From Lachnospiraceae bacterium (GTDB taxonomy: Bacteria > Bacillota > Clostridia > Oscillospirales > Ruminococcaceae), in the NCBI GenBank assembly GCA_023664705.1, contig JAMPFE010000007.1, positions 1 through 64,000 of the forward strand: a DNA stretch of 64,000 bases. Direction: 5' to 3'. Both the position numbers and the translations under genes were made by a program. Numbering within the stretch: position 1 is the stretch's first letter; every line of letters starts with the position of its first letter. Below, piece after piece: positions 1 through 6,771 of the stretch. The notes under the pieces were generated by a model. It searched no databases. It was not told where the DNA came from and saw only the letters and a program-made list of their open reading frames with translations.

Positions 1-23
1 TAATTTTTGTGTTATTTTCAGTG

Positions 24-1994
24 ATGACACAAGTACAACACAACATGAACGCGATCAACGCGTACAACAGGCTTAACGCTAACGTAGCAGGTCTTAAGAA
101 GGCTTCCGAGAAGCTCTCCAGCGGTTACAGAATCAACCGCGCGGGCGACGACGCTGCCGGCTTGGCGATTTCCGAGAAGATGAGAAGCCAGATCAAGGGC
201 TTGAACCAGGCGGTCCGCAACTCGCAGGACGGCATCAACATGATCCAGACGTTCGAGGGCGCTGCTCAGGAGACCCACAGCATACTTCAGCGTATGAAAG
301 AGCTCGCGACCGAGTCCGCTAACGGTACTTACGACAACGCGACCGACCGTGCGGCTATCCAGCTCGAGTTTGACCACCTCAACGACGAGCTCAACCAGAT
401 CGCGGACACCGATTTCAACGGCACGATCGTGCTGAACGGCGGCGAAATGGCTGACGGTCTGAAGGCTTCCGGCATTAACAACGGTATCGGCGAGTTCAAC
501 TACAAGACCAAGGCTGCTACCGAGGCTGCTGCGGCTGCCGAGGACGCTAAGCTGCTTGCCTCTGCGCAGGACGTTGTTGGCGGCGACCGCTTTAAGAGCA
601 TGAGCGGTTCGGGCACTGCCGAGGCTGCTAAGACCAACGTTATTGATAACTCGGGCTATGGAAAGACCGACGCTGACGCTATCTGGAAGAAACTCGGTCT
701 TGATGCAAACGAAGTTGAAAAGGTTGACGTAACCTTTACATTTGACGGCACTAACTGGGTTGCTACTGCTGCTACTAATTTCAAGGACAGCGCGGATAAT
801 GAAGTTAAGGGCGTTACCGTTGCCGCGGACGCTTTGAAGAGCGTTGCTACGAGCAAGGTTAACGACGCTAATACTCCCGGCGCGGGCGGTTTCAGGATTG
901 CCGGTACGTCCGTTAACGCTATCTTTAACGACAGCAACGTTCAGAAGTATGACCAGTTGACCATTACGTTCCAGAACAAGGGCGGCGATACAACTGCTCC
1001 CGATAACGTAGGCGTTTTGGAAGATTCCTTTAAAATCGCCGACCAAGTAACTGTGTCTCGTGATATAACTGGAACTCCCACCGTTGTTCTCGGTAAGGAT
1101 TTGACAACCGCCAATATGAAAGGAACTGACGGCAAGGCTCTTGCTGATGCGCTGGAGAAGATTTCGACGACAAGTGATTTGTTTGAGATGGCTGCGAATG
1201 CGGCAATCACGATTAAAACTGGTAACACAACCGGTTTCGTGACGGGTTGGAATCTTGCCATAGGAACTGACGGAAAACTTACGTTGGCAAACGCTGGGGG
1301 TACTAAGACGTATGAGCTTGCTGTAATTAAAGCACCGACTACGGGAGCTACAAACACCTCAACCGCAAAATTTGGCGTCGACTTTGCAAACTACAATTAT
1401 GTGGACAACAGCGGTCTTAAGGCAAACAGTGTCGAGACCAGCGCTGACGCAAAGGCGAAAGAGGGCATGTTTGACGCAACTGGCGCTTCGGGCGGCGTTT
1501 CCAAGGCTGACGCTTTTGAGCAGTCTACCGCTATCCTTACTTACGCCGACAACATCACCCTCCAGACGGGCGCAAGAACCAAGGACGCTGTAAACTTCAA
1601 CTTCAACTACAACACAGACGGCACCGCGGATATGGGCGACCTTACTCCCAACCTCAACCTGTCCGCTCGCGCTGACGGTCTGAGCACCGCTAACCTTTCG
1701 CTTGCAAATCAGGTTGACGCTAACAAGGCTATCGACCAGATTGATAAGGCTATCAACAAGACTTCCCTTGTTCGTGCAAGCTTCGGTGCTATCCAGAACC
1801 GTCTCGAGCACAAGATCACGAACCTGACCACCACTTCGGAGAACCTGACCGAGGCGGAGAGCTCGATCCGCGACACCGATATGGCAAGCGAGATGATGAA
1901 CTACACCAAGTTCAACATTCTCCAGCAGGCGGCGCAGTCTATGCTCGCGCAGGCAAATCAGCAGCCGCAGAGCATTCTGCAGTTGCTCGGCTAA
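24..1994 (+). CDS. fliC/hag: Flagellin, filament subunit
   Basis: This is the flagellar filament protein, exported by the flagellar type III system and polymerised outside the cell. The N-terminal D0/D1 domain (about residues 1-150) carries the signature EKLSSGYRINRAGDDAAGLA. The C-terminal D1/D0 domain (about the last 90 residues) carries SSIRDTDMASEMM and ends in the usual Gln-rich stretch and LLG. The roughly 400-residue middle is a variable surface domain rich in Thr, Asp and Ala, which makes the protein longer than minimal 270-residue flagellins. I chose the ATG that gives MTQVQHNMNAINAYNRLN because flagellins usually start just before a QHN motif. The frame stays open to the window edge (a GTG lies 15 bases upstream) and no ribosome binding site is visible, so the start is uncertain. 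No other structural flagellar gene is adjacent. Confidence 0.95.
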   Translation: MTQVQHNMNAINAYNRLNANVAGLKKASEKLSSGYRINRAGDDAAGLAISEKMRSQIKGLNQAVRNSQDGINMIQTFEGAAQETHSILQRMKELATESANGTYDNATDRAAIQLEFDHLNDELNQIADTDFNGTIVLNGGEMADGLKASGINNGIGEFNYKTKAATEAAAAAEDAKLLASAQDVVGGDRFKSMSGSGTAEAAKTNVIDNSGYGKTDADAIWKKLGLDANEVEKVDVTFTFDGTNWVATAATNFKDSADNEVKGVTVAADALKSVATSKVNDANTPGAGGFRIAGTSVNAIFNDSNVQKYDQLTITFQNKGGDTTAPDNVGVLEDSFKIADQVTVSRDITGTPTVVLGKDLTTANMKGTDGKALADALEKISTTSDLFEMAANAAITIKTGNTTGFVTGWNLAIGTDGKLTLANAGGTKTYELAVIKAPTTGATNTSTAKFGVDFANYNYVDNSGLKANSVETSADAKAKEGMFDATGASGGVSKADAFEQSTAILTYADNITLQTGARTKDAVNFNFNYNTDGTADMGDLTPNLNLSARADGLSTANLSLANQVDANKAIDQIDKAINKTSLVRASFGAIQNRLEHKITNLTTTSENLTEAESSIRDTDMASEMMNYTKFNILQQAAQSMLAQANQQPQSILQLLG

Positions 1995-2031
1995 TTTTAG
2001 TCGGATTTGCTCGAAAAAACTTAATAAAGTT

Positions 2032-2060
2032 CACCCCCGAGTTTTCGGGGGTGTTTTTTA
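2032..2060 (+). terminator. Rho-independent terminator after flagellin
   Basis: CACCCCCGA and TCGGGGGTG form a 9-bp stem with a 4-base loop, followed by TTTTTT. It lies 37 bases after the flagellin stop codon, between two convergent genes. Confidence 0.9.
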
Positions 2061-2930
2061 TTAAAATTCCAGCGCCTCGCCGCCGCCGAAGTACAAGATC
2101 CTGTCTCCGAGCATTTCGTCCATGATGTCGAACCCGCGAAATCCCGTGCAGTGGCAGGCGTACACCTTTTCCGCGCCCGAGAGCTTTATAGCTCGCGACT
2201 GCGCCGTGACATAGTCGGCGGAGCAGTTGAGCGCCTTCGGGTTGCCGCCCATAAAATGGAAACCGCCGATGACCGCGAGTATCGGAATATCGTGCCAGCG
2301 CCGCTGCACAGTCTCAAGCATATTCGCCGCACCGCAGTGAAAGCACCCGCCGACGAGCACCAGCCCGTCCGCCTTACGCTTTTTCGGGAATATCACGGCA
2401 AAGCTCTCGTCCGAAAAATCGAACGGCTGCGGCTTCTTGTCCTCCTCGGACATCGCGAAATAGCTGCGGTCGGGGTTCACGTCCTTCTCCTCAAAGTCCT
2501 CGCAGCTCGCCAGATAAAAGCCCTCGCAGACCTCCGAAAAGCTGTTGAACAAAATCAGATTGTGGGCATACTTCTTAAAGAACCCTCTGCCCTGCCCCAC
2601 GGGCGATTTAAACAGCCCGTTTTTCTTGAACACCTCGCGCTTCGCGCCCGCGCGGAGATAAATATCCGCGCCCGGGTTGATCTTCATCACCTGGTCGATG
2701 CCGCCCGTGTGCGCCAAGTGGCTGTGCGTAAGCACCACCGCGTCGACGTCGTTTATCGGCAGCCGCATGCGCTTCGCGTTCTCGACGGCCTTTCCCGTCA
2801 GGCCCGTGTCGATAAGGTAGTTCCTGCCGCCGTATTCGACAAAAAACGACAAGCCTTCCTCAAAAAACAGCTTCTCATTGACCGCCGTGTTCTCGATAAG
2901 ACAAATTATCCTCAAAAAGCCTTCCCCCAT
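2061..2930 (-). CDS. Metallo-beta-lactamase-fold protein with altered metal motif
   Basis: The protein resembles the COG1237 branch of metallo-beta-lactamase-fold hydrolases, often annotated as dihydropterin-ribofuranosylaminobenzene phosphate synthase-like. Visible fold landmarks are YLIDTGLTGKA (about 40), LTHSHLAHTGG (about 70), GGCFHCGAAN (about 200), IGGFHFMGG and a terminal CHCTGFRGF. The canonical HxHxDH is here HSHLAH, so the Asp that normally binds the second metal is Ala, and the usual GCSHxG is GCFHCG. Activity may be altered or lost, and the substrate is unknown. The start is unclear. A TTG nine bases upstream directly follows the serpin stop codon, and neither start has a clear ribosome binding site. 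The gene may be translationally coupled to the serpin genes upstream. Confidence 0.75.
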   Translation of the reverse strand: MGEGFLRIICLIENTAVNEKLFFEEGLSFFVEYGGRNYLIDTGLTGKAVENAKRMRLPINDVDAVVLTHSHLAHTGGIDQVMKINPGADIYLRAGAKREVFKKNGLFKSPVGQGRGFFKKYAHNLILFNSFSEVCEGFYLASCEDFEEKDVNPDRSYFAMSEEDKKPQPFDFSDESFAVIFPKKRKADGLVLVGGCFHCGAANMLETVQRRWHDIPILAVIGGFHFMGGNPKALNCSADYVTAQSRAIKLSGAEKVYACHCTGFRGFDIMDEMLGDRILYFGGGEALEF

Positions 2931-2940
2931 TTTTTTCAAA

Positions 2941-4293
2941 TTACGGAGCTGTCACCTTGCCGAGGAACACGATCTGCCCCTCCGCGCTGTCGTAGATCAT
3001 AAACGCGAACGGTCTGTCGAGCGTGACTTCCTTTTTCTCGCGCTCTATCGGCTCTGCCGCCGTGTCTATCGATATCACGGTCGCGGCAGCCGCCTTTGTG
3101 CCGTTCTCGTCAAGCTCCAGCTTGGTCTTTTGCAGCACGTCCGAAACGAACAGCGCCTCGTCCGAAATACCCGAGAAGTCCGCCCTCTGCGGGTCGAAGA
3201 TCTCCTCCAGCCCGAACGCCTTGAGCGTCGCGGTGAGCGGTATTTCCGTCTCGAACTCCAGCCTCGGCATTTTCGCGGCAACGTCGTACTCAAAGCTCTC
3301 GCTCTCCAGCAGCGACGGAATATCGAGGCTCTCAATCGAAAAATCGCCCGTCTCCTTCGGCAGTATCCCGATAAACTCCAGCCCGTTCAGATATCCGCAG
3401 CTAAACGCCGTCGCTTGGGCGTTCTCAAAGTAGCTCCTACCGCTGTTATGCATAAGCGGCAGCTCCTTTGCCGACCCGTCAAGCGCCGTAAACGGCTGCT
3501 TCCAGTCCTCGTAAACCGACCACTTGTCCCGCCAAGCCGACTCGAAATACACGGTATTAACGAGCACCGCCGCAATATCCTCCGAATAATCATTTATAAC
3601 GGACGGTATCATCTTGTGCGTCTTTTCGCTCACCCAGCCGTTTATCGCGTTCAGCGCGTTCGTCTTGTCGCCGAAATCGATATTCCGCACCTCCGCGCCG
3701 AATTTCTCCGTCAAGCGGCTTTGATAGTCCTCCTTAAACGGCAGCTTCTCATTCGCCCAGAACGAGTTCGCAAGCTCGAAAACGTTCTTCCAGCCGTCCT
3801 CGTACTCCGAAACGTAGTTGTACTGCCCCTTGACGATCTGCATATAATGCTCGGCAAAATCGGAATAGTTCTCCGTCCCGAGATAAGCGTTCAGCGCGCT
3901 CTTCGAGCCGCCCTCCGCGCCCTCCGCAAGCAGCCCCAGCGCCATATTCAGCGAAAGCGGGCTGAACATGCTGTTCTCCTTGCCTTGGCTTATCACGTCG
4001 AAAAGCCTTATCGAGTTCATCATATTATCGGCAGTCACCTCCACGGGAGGGACAACAACGTCCTCAACGCTGCTCGACACCTCCACGGGAACGTTCTCCG
4101 AGCTGCTCTCAACGCTGCTCTGCTCCGTGCTCTCCGAGCTCGAAACGCTCTCCGCGCTCTCCAAAGAGCTTGAAGAAGAGCTTGTCGACGAGCTCGAAGA
4201 GCCCGAGCTAAGCGCTCCCCCGTTCTCCGAGCACCCCGCCGTCATAACCAACGCCAGCATAGCCGCCAAAGCGGAAATCATTCTCTTTTTCAT
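2941..4293 (-). CDS. Serpin-family lipoprotein with serine-rich linker
   Basis: This is a secreted serine-protease inhibitor, probably membrane-anchored. The N-terminus MKKRMISALAAMLALVMTAG ends at Cys in a lipobox-like site. It is followed by about 40 residues made almost entirely of Ser and Glu, a likely spacer across the wall, then a full serpin domain (NSFWANEKLPF, VLVNTVYFESAWRDKW, PFAFMIYD). The reactive-loop hinge GTKAAAATVIS keeps the small-residue pattern of inhibitory serpins. Counting from the hinge puts P1-P1' near Ala-Ala, which would suit elastase-like enzymes (inference). The ATG start follows an AAGGGGGTG site, and a GTG lies three codons upstream. It is about 13 bases downstream of a paralogous serpin and probably cotranscribed with it. 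Confidence 0.93.
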   Translation of the reverse strand: MKKRMISALAAMLALVMTAGCSENGGALSSGSSSSSTSSSSSSLESAESVSSSESTEQSSVESSSENVPVEVSSSVEDVVVPPVEVTADNMMNSIRLFDVISQGKENSMFSPLSLNMALGLLAEGAEGGSKSALNAYLGTENYSDFAEHYMQIVKGQYNYVSEYEDGWKNVFELANSFWANEKLPFKEDYQSRLTEKFGAEVRNIDFGDKTNALNAINGWVSEKTHKMIPSVINDYSEDIAAVLVNTVYFESAWRDKWSVYEDWKQPFTALDGSAKELPLMHNSGRSYFENAQATAFSCGYLNGLEFIGILPKETGDFSIESLDIPSLLESESFEYDVAAKMPRLEFETEIPLTATLKAFGLEEIFDPQRADFSGISDEALFVSDVLQKTKLELDENGTKAAAATVISIDTAAEPIEREKKEVTLDRPFAFMIYDSAEGQIVFLGKVTAP

Positions 4294-4306
4294 CTCGCGC
4301 ACCCCC

Positions 4307-5542
4307 TTACGGCTCCGTAACCTTGCCGAGGAACACTATCTGCCCCTGCACGTAGTCGTATATCATAAACGCAAACGGTCTGTCAAGATAAACGTACTTC
4401 TCCTCGCGCTCTTCGGGCATCCCCCCGGCTCCCATCAGCACGGCAGTCACCGCCGCGGCTTTGGTGCCGTTTTCGTCAAGCTCTAAGCTCGTTTTCTGGA
4501 GCACCGCCGAAACGTACAGCGGAAACTCCGACATTCCCGAAAGGTCCGCGCTGTCGGGGTCGAATATCTCCCCCAAGCCCGCCGCGGCAAGCGCCTTCGT
4601 CAAGTCAAACTCGCTGTCGAATTTCAGCCTCGGCATACGCGCGTACACGTCATAGTCATAGCTCTCGCTCTCCAGCAGCGACGGAATATCGAGGCTCTCA
4701 ATCGTAAAATCGCCCGTCTCCTTCGGCAAAATTCCAATAAATTCCAGCCCGTTCCTGTACCCGCAGCTAAAGGCGGTCGCCTTGTCGTTCTCAAAATAGC
4801 TGCTCACCCCTCTGCGCATAAGCGGCAGCTCCTTTGTCGACCCGTCAAGCAGCGTAAACGTCTGCATATTGTTCTCGTTTATCGCCCACTCGTCCCGCCA
4901 CGCCGACTCAAAATACACGGTATTGACAAGCACCGCTTTCAGCAGCTCCTCGTCATAATCGCTTATTATCGACGGTATCATCTTGTGCGTCTTTTCGTTC
5001 ACCCAGCCGTTTATTGCCTTCAGCGCCTTGCTCTTCTCCGAGAAGTCGATATTGCGCACCTCCGCGCCGAACCTCTGTTGGAGAACGCTCTTGTAGCTCT
5101 CCTTAAACGGTATCTCCTCGTCCGCCCAGAACGAGTTCGCGATCTCGAAAACGTTGTCGTACTTGCTCCCGAGGCTCGACGGCTCGTTTAGGCTTTCCTC
5201 CGCGTGCTTCATATAGCTCTCCGCGAACGCCCCGTAGCCGTCTCCCCCGAGGTACCCGTCAAGCGCGGCTCTCGTCTCGCCCTCCGCGCCCTCGGCAAGC
5301 ATTCCCAGCGCCATATTCAGCGAAAGCGGGCTGAACATAGCGTTCGCCTTGCCCGCGCTCACCGCGTCGAACAGCCGCACGGAGTTTCGCACGTTGTCCT
5401 CCGTCACCTCGATAGGCGCAAGATTTGCCATCTCCACTTTTCCGACGGTCATGCCGCCGCTTTCTCCGCTGTCCGACGAGCAGCCCGACGCGGAAGCGAG
5501 CGTCAGCAAAGCCGCCAACGCCGCGGTCATCTTCTTTTTCAT
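4307..5542 (-). CDS. Serpin-family lipoprotein
   Basis: This is the second secreted serpin and a close paralogue of the downstream one (shared NSFWA, AVLVNTVYFESAWRDEW, SLDIPSLLESES, PFAFMIYD). The signal peptide MKKKMTAALAALLTLASASG ends at Cys, which suggests a lipoprotein. The linker after it is short and lacks the Ser-rich stretch of its neighbour. The hinge GTKAAAVTAVL is of inhibitory type, but the loop centre (MGAGGMPEE) differs completely from the neighbour's, so the two probably target different proteases. The start follows a strong AAAGGAGG with 8-base spacing; the frame extends 23 codons further upstream without support. The gene lies 50 bases after the DtxR-type regulator. Related serpins of gut Clostridia (siropins) inhibit neutrophil elastase and proteinase 3. 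Confidence 0.93.
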   Translation of the reverse strand: MKKKMTAALAALLTLASASGCSSDSGESGGMTVGKVEMANLAPIEVTEDNVRNSVRLFDAVSAGKANAMFSPLSLNMALGMLAEGAEGETRAALDGYLGGDGYGAFAESYMKHAEESLNEPSSLGSKYDNVFEIANSFWADEEIPFKESYKSVLQQRFGAEVRNIDFSEKSKALKAINGWVNEKTHKMIPSIISDYDEELLKAVLVNTVYFESAWRDEWAINENNMQTFTLLDGSTKELPLMRRGVSSYFENDKATAFSCGYRNGLEFIGILPKETGDFTIESLDIPSLLESESYDYDVYARMPRLKFDSEFDLTKALAAAGLGEIFDPDSADLSGMSEFPLYVSAVLQKTSLELDENGTKAAAVTAVLMGAGGMPEEREEKYVYLDRPFAFMIYDYVQGQIVFLGKVTEP

Positions 5543-5591
5543 ACGGTATTCCTCCTTTTCCGCGGGAAACACCGTACATATACGGCATTCC

Positions 5592-5966
5592 CTATCCGTG
5601 CTTTCGCACATACTCCTTTATCGCCGCAAAGCTCTCCGCGCTGATACAGTGCTCGATACGGCAGGCGTCCTCGGATGCAATATCCTCGGGCACGCCCATA
5701 GAGGTCAGCCAGTTAGTAAACAGCAAATGCCGCTCGTACACGTTTTCCGCGATCTCGCGCCCCGTTTTCGTAAGCGTGATATAGCCGTTATTATCGACCT
5801 TAATGCAGCCCTCTTCGCGGAGGTTTTTCATCGCGACGCTCACCGACGGCTTGGAAAACTCCATTTCCGCGGCGATATCGACCGAGCGCACGCTGCCGTT
5901 GCGGTTGTGCAAAATCAGGATAGTCTCCAGATAATCTTCCTTGGATTCAAAAATTCTGTCTTTCAT
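5592..5966 (-). CDS. DtxR/MntR-family metal-dependent repressor
   Basis: This is a winged-helix transcription factor of the DtxR/MntR/IdeR family, which senses Mn(II) or Fe(II). The N-terminal half has SKEDYLETILIL, a recognition region SKPSVSVAMKNLREEG and a wing with YITLTKTGREIAE. The C-terminal dimerisation helices carry ERHLLF and a DACRIEHCIS segment, which supply the Glu and His residues that bind metal in MntR. At 124 residues it is the short MntR type without an SH3-like domain. It starts at ATG after AAGGCGG and has a consensus promoter. It is first in a probable operon with two serpins, an unusual partnership, so regulation of serpins by metal supply is possible but unproven. Confidence 0.9.
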   Translation of the reverse strand: MKDRIFESKEDYLETILILHNRNGSVRSVDIAAEMEFSKPSVSVAMKNLREEGCIKVDNNGYITLTKTGREIAENVYERHLLFTNWLTSMGVPEDIASEDACRIEHCISAESFAAIKEYVRKHG

Positions 5967-6005
5967 AGTTCCGCCTTTTCATAAAAAAATTCCGTTGCTT
6001 TAACT

Positions 6006-6034
6006 ATTGTACCACTTTTCGGCAAATTAGTCAA
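6006..6034 (-). promoter_or_regulatory. Sigma-A promoter for the dtxR-serpin operon
   Basis: On the minus strand TTGACT is followed by 17 bases and TACAAT, about 40 bases before the regulator start codon. The promoter overlaps an AT-rich tract that could hold an autoregulatory operator, but no clear palindrome was identified. Confidence 0.85.
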
Positions 6035-6195
6035 GTATAATTATGAATAAACGGCATCGCGCTCTGTATATAATACCGAGCGAATGCCGAAAAGGTTTCA
6101 AAAATTTCTCCAAAATCAGAATTTACGGCACTTTTGGTTTAAGGTAATTTCTCGTCATCATAGGTTGTTTTTTATTTTTACACTAACTTCGGTGC

Positions 6196-6292
6196 AAGAG
6201 GACACCCTTCGGGGAAGGGGGAGGAGGTCAGGTTTATCTTCTTCGTCATTCTCGCGCTTAAATCCTCCCCCTTCCCCTACGGGTTTCCTCTT
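6196..6292. repeat. Long imperfect inverted repeat
   Basis: GGGGAAGGGGGAGGA (6211-6225) is perfectly complementary to 6263-6277 across a 37-base loop. An outer pair, AAGAGGA (6196-6202) with TCCTCTT (6286-6292), extends the stem, with CCC/GGG pairing in between. There is no U-run, so it is not a simple terminator. It could be a structured RNA or a decayed mobile element. Confidence 0.6.
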
Positions 6293-6514
6293 CCGATTAC
6301 CTTCCCCTCCCCCTATCCTCCTTCTTCGCAGGTTTGCGCTGCGGGAAACAACACTAATCCTCTCGGCGTTCTTGTCGTGGCTGGTTAGGTTATCGTCGGT
6401 GGTCTCACTGTATAGGAACCTTTTTTCGAGGGGTACACAAGGGCGGCGTTATGCCCGTTAACTAACTGCTAACAACCATTTTCTAAATTCTAATTTATCA
6501 TACCACCCCCAAAA

Positions 6515-6683
6515 CTGCAATTTACTGCAAACATTTTCTCCGCCGAATTAGTTAGCACCCCAAATCCCAGATTTTAACACAAAATTACAGCGCTTCCAAA
6601 TATTCCCACCTCAAAACTGCATTTTTCTGTAAATAACTGCAAAACGACTGCAAATCACTGCACGCGAGCTGCAAAAAGCTGCA
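6515..6683 (-). repeat. Helically phased TGCAG array A
   Basis: On the minus strand TGCAG (one copy TACAG) recurs seven times, with plus-strand left edges at 6617, 6627, 6637, 6648, 6658, 6669 and 6679. Steps are 10-11 bp (mean 10.3), one helical turn. Two more copies lie at 6515 and 6525. Read on the minus strand the array aligns without gaps to array B (37696-37762), and the flank AATATTTGGAA is shared at the same offset. It starts directly after the ABC permease terminator. Confidence 0.75.
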
Positions 6684-6685
6684 AG

Positions 6686-6719
6686 AAAAGGGACAAATCC
6701 GCACCGATTTGTCCCTTTT
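6686..6719 (-). terminator. Terminator of the ABC transporter operon
   Basis: A perfect 14-bp stem (AAAAGGGACAAATC with its complement, 6-base loop) carries T-rich flanks on both sides. It lies about 50 bases after the permease stop codon and can work in either direction. Confidence 0.8.
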
Positions 6720-6771
6720 TGAAAATTTTTTGCAATTTCCCAGTCAAAAACTTGCAAAAACCGCCAAACGG

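Larger units (their letters stand above)
6035..6685. other. Non-coding spacer with repeats
   Basis: No convincing gene lies in this 650-bp spacer. A 125-codon open frame on the plus strand has low-complexity Pro/Ser/Arg-rich content and no ribosome binding site. The spacer contains a long purine/pyrimidine inverted repeat (6196-6292), two isolated CTGCA motifs 10 bp apart (6515 and 6525) and a seven-copy phased CTGCA array (6617-6683). The rest shows no recognisable RNA family or promoter. Confidence 0.6.

Noticed and set aside
2939..2941. Fusion of the MBL-fold gene with the upstream serpin
   Set aside because: The serpin ends in its conserved C-terminus with a TAA stop, and the next frame is different.
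6084..6461. A possible 125-aa gene in the spacer before the ABC operon
   Set aside because: The product is low-complexity, Pro/Ser/Arg-rich, overlaps the inverted repeat, and has no ribosome binding site or homologue pattern.
6617..6683. CRISPR-like array
   Set aside because: The repeat core is only 5 bp with 5-6-bp spacers, and there are no cas genes.
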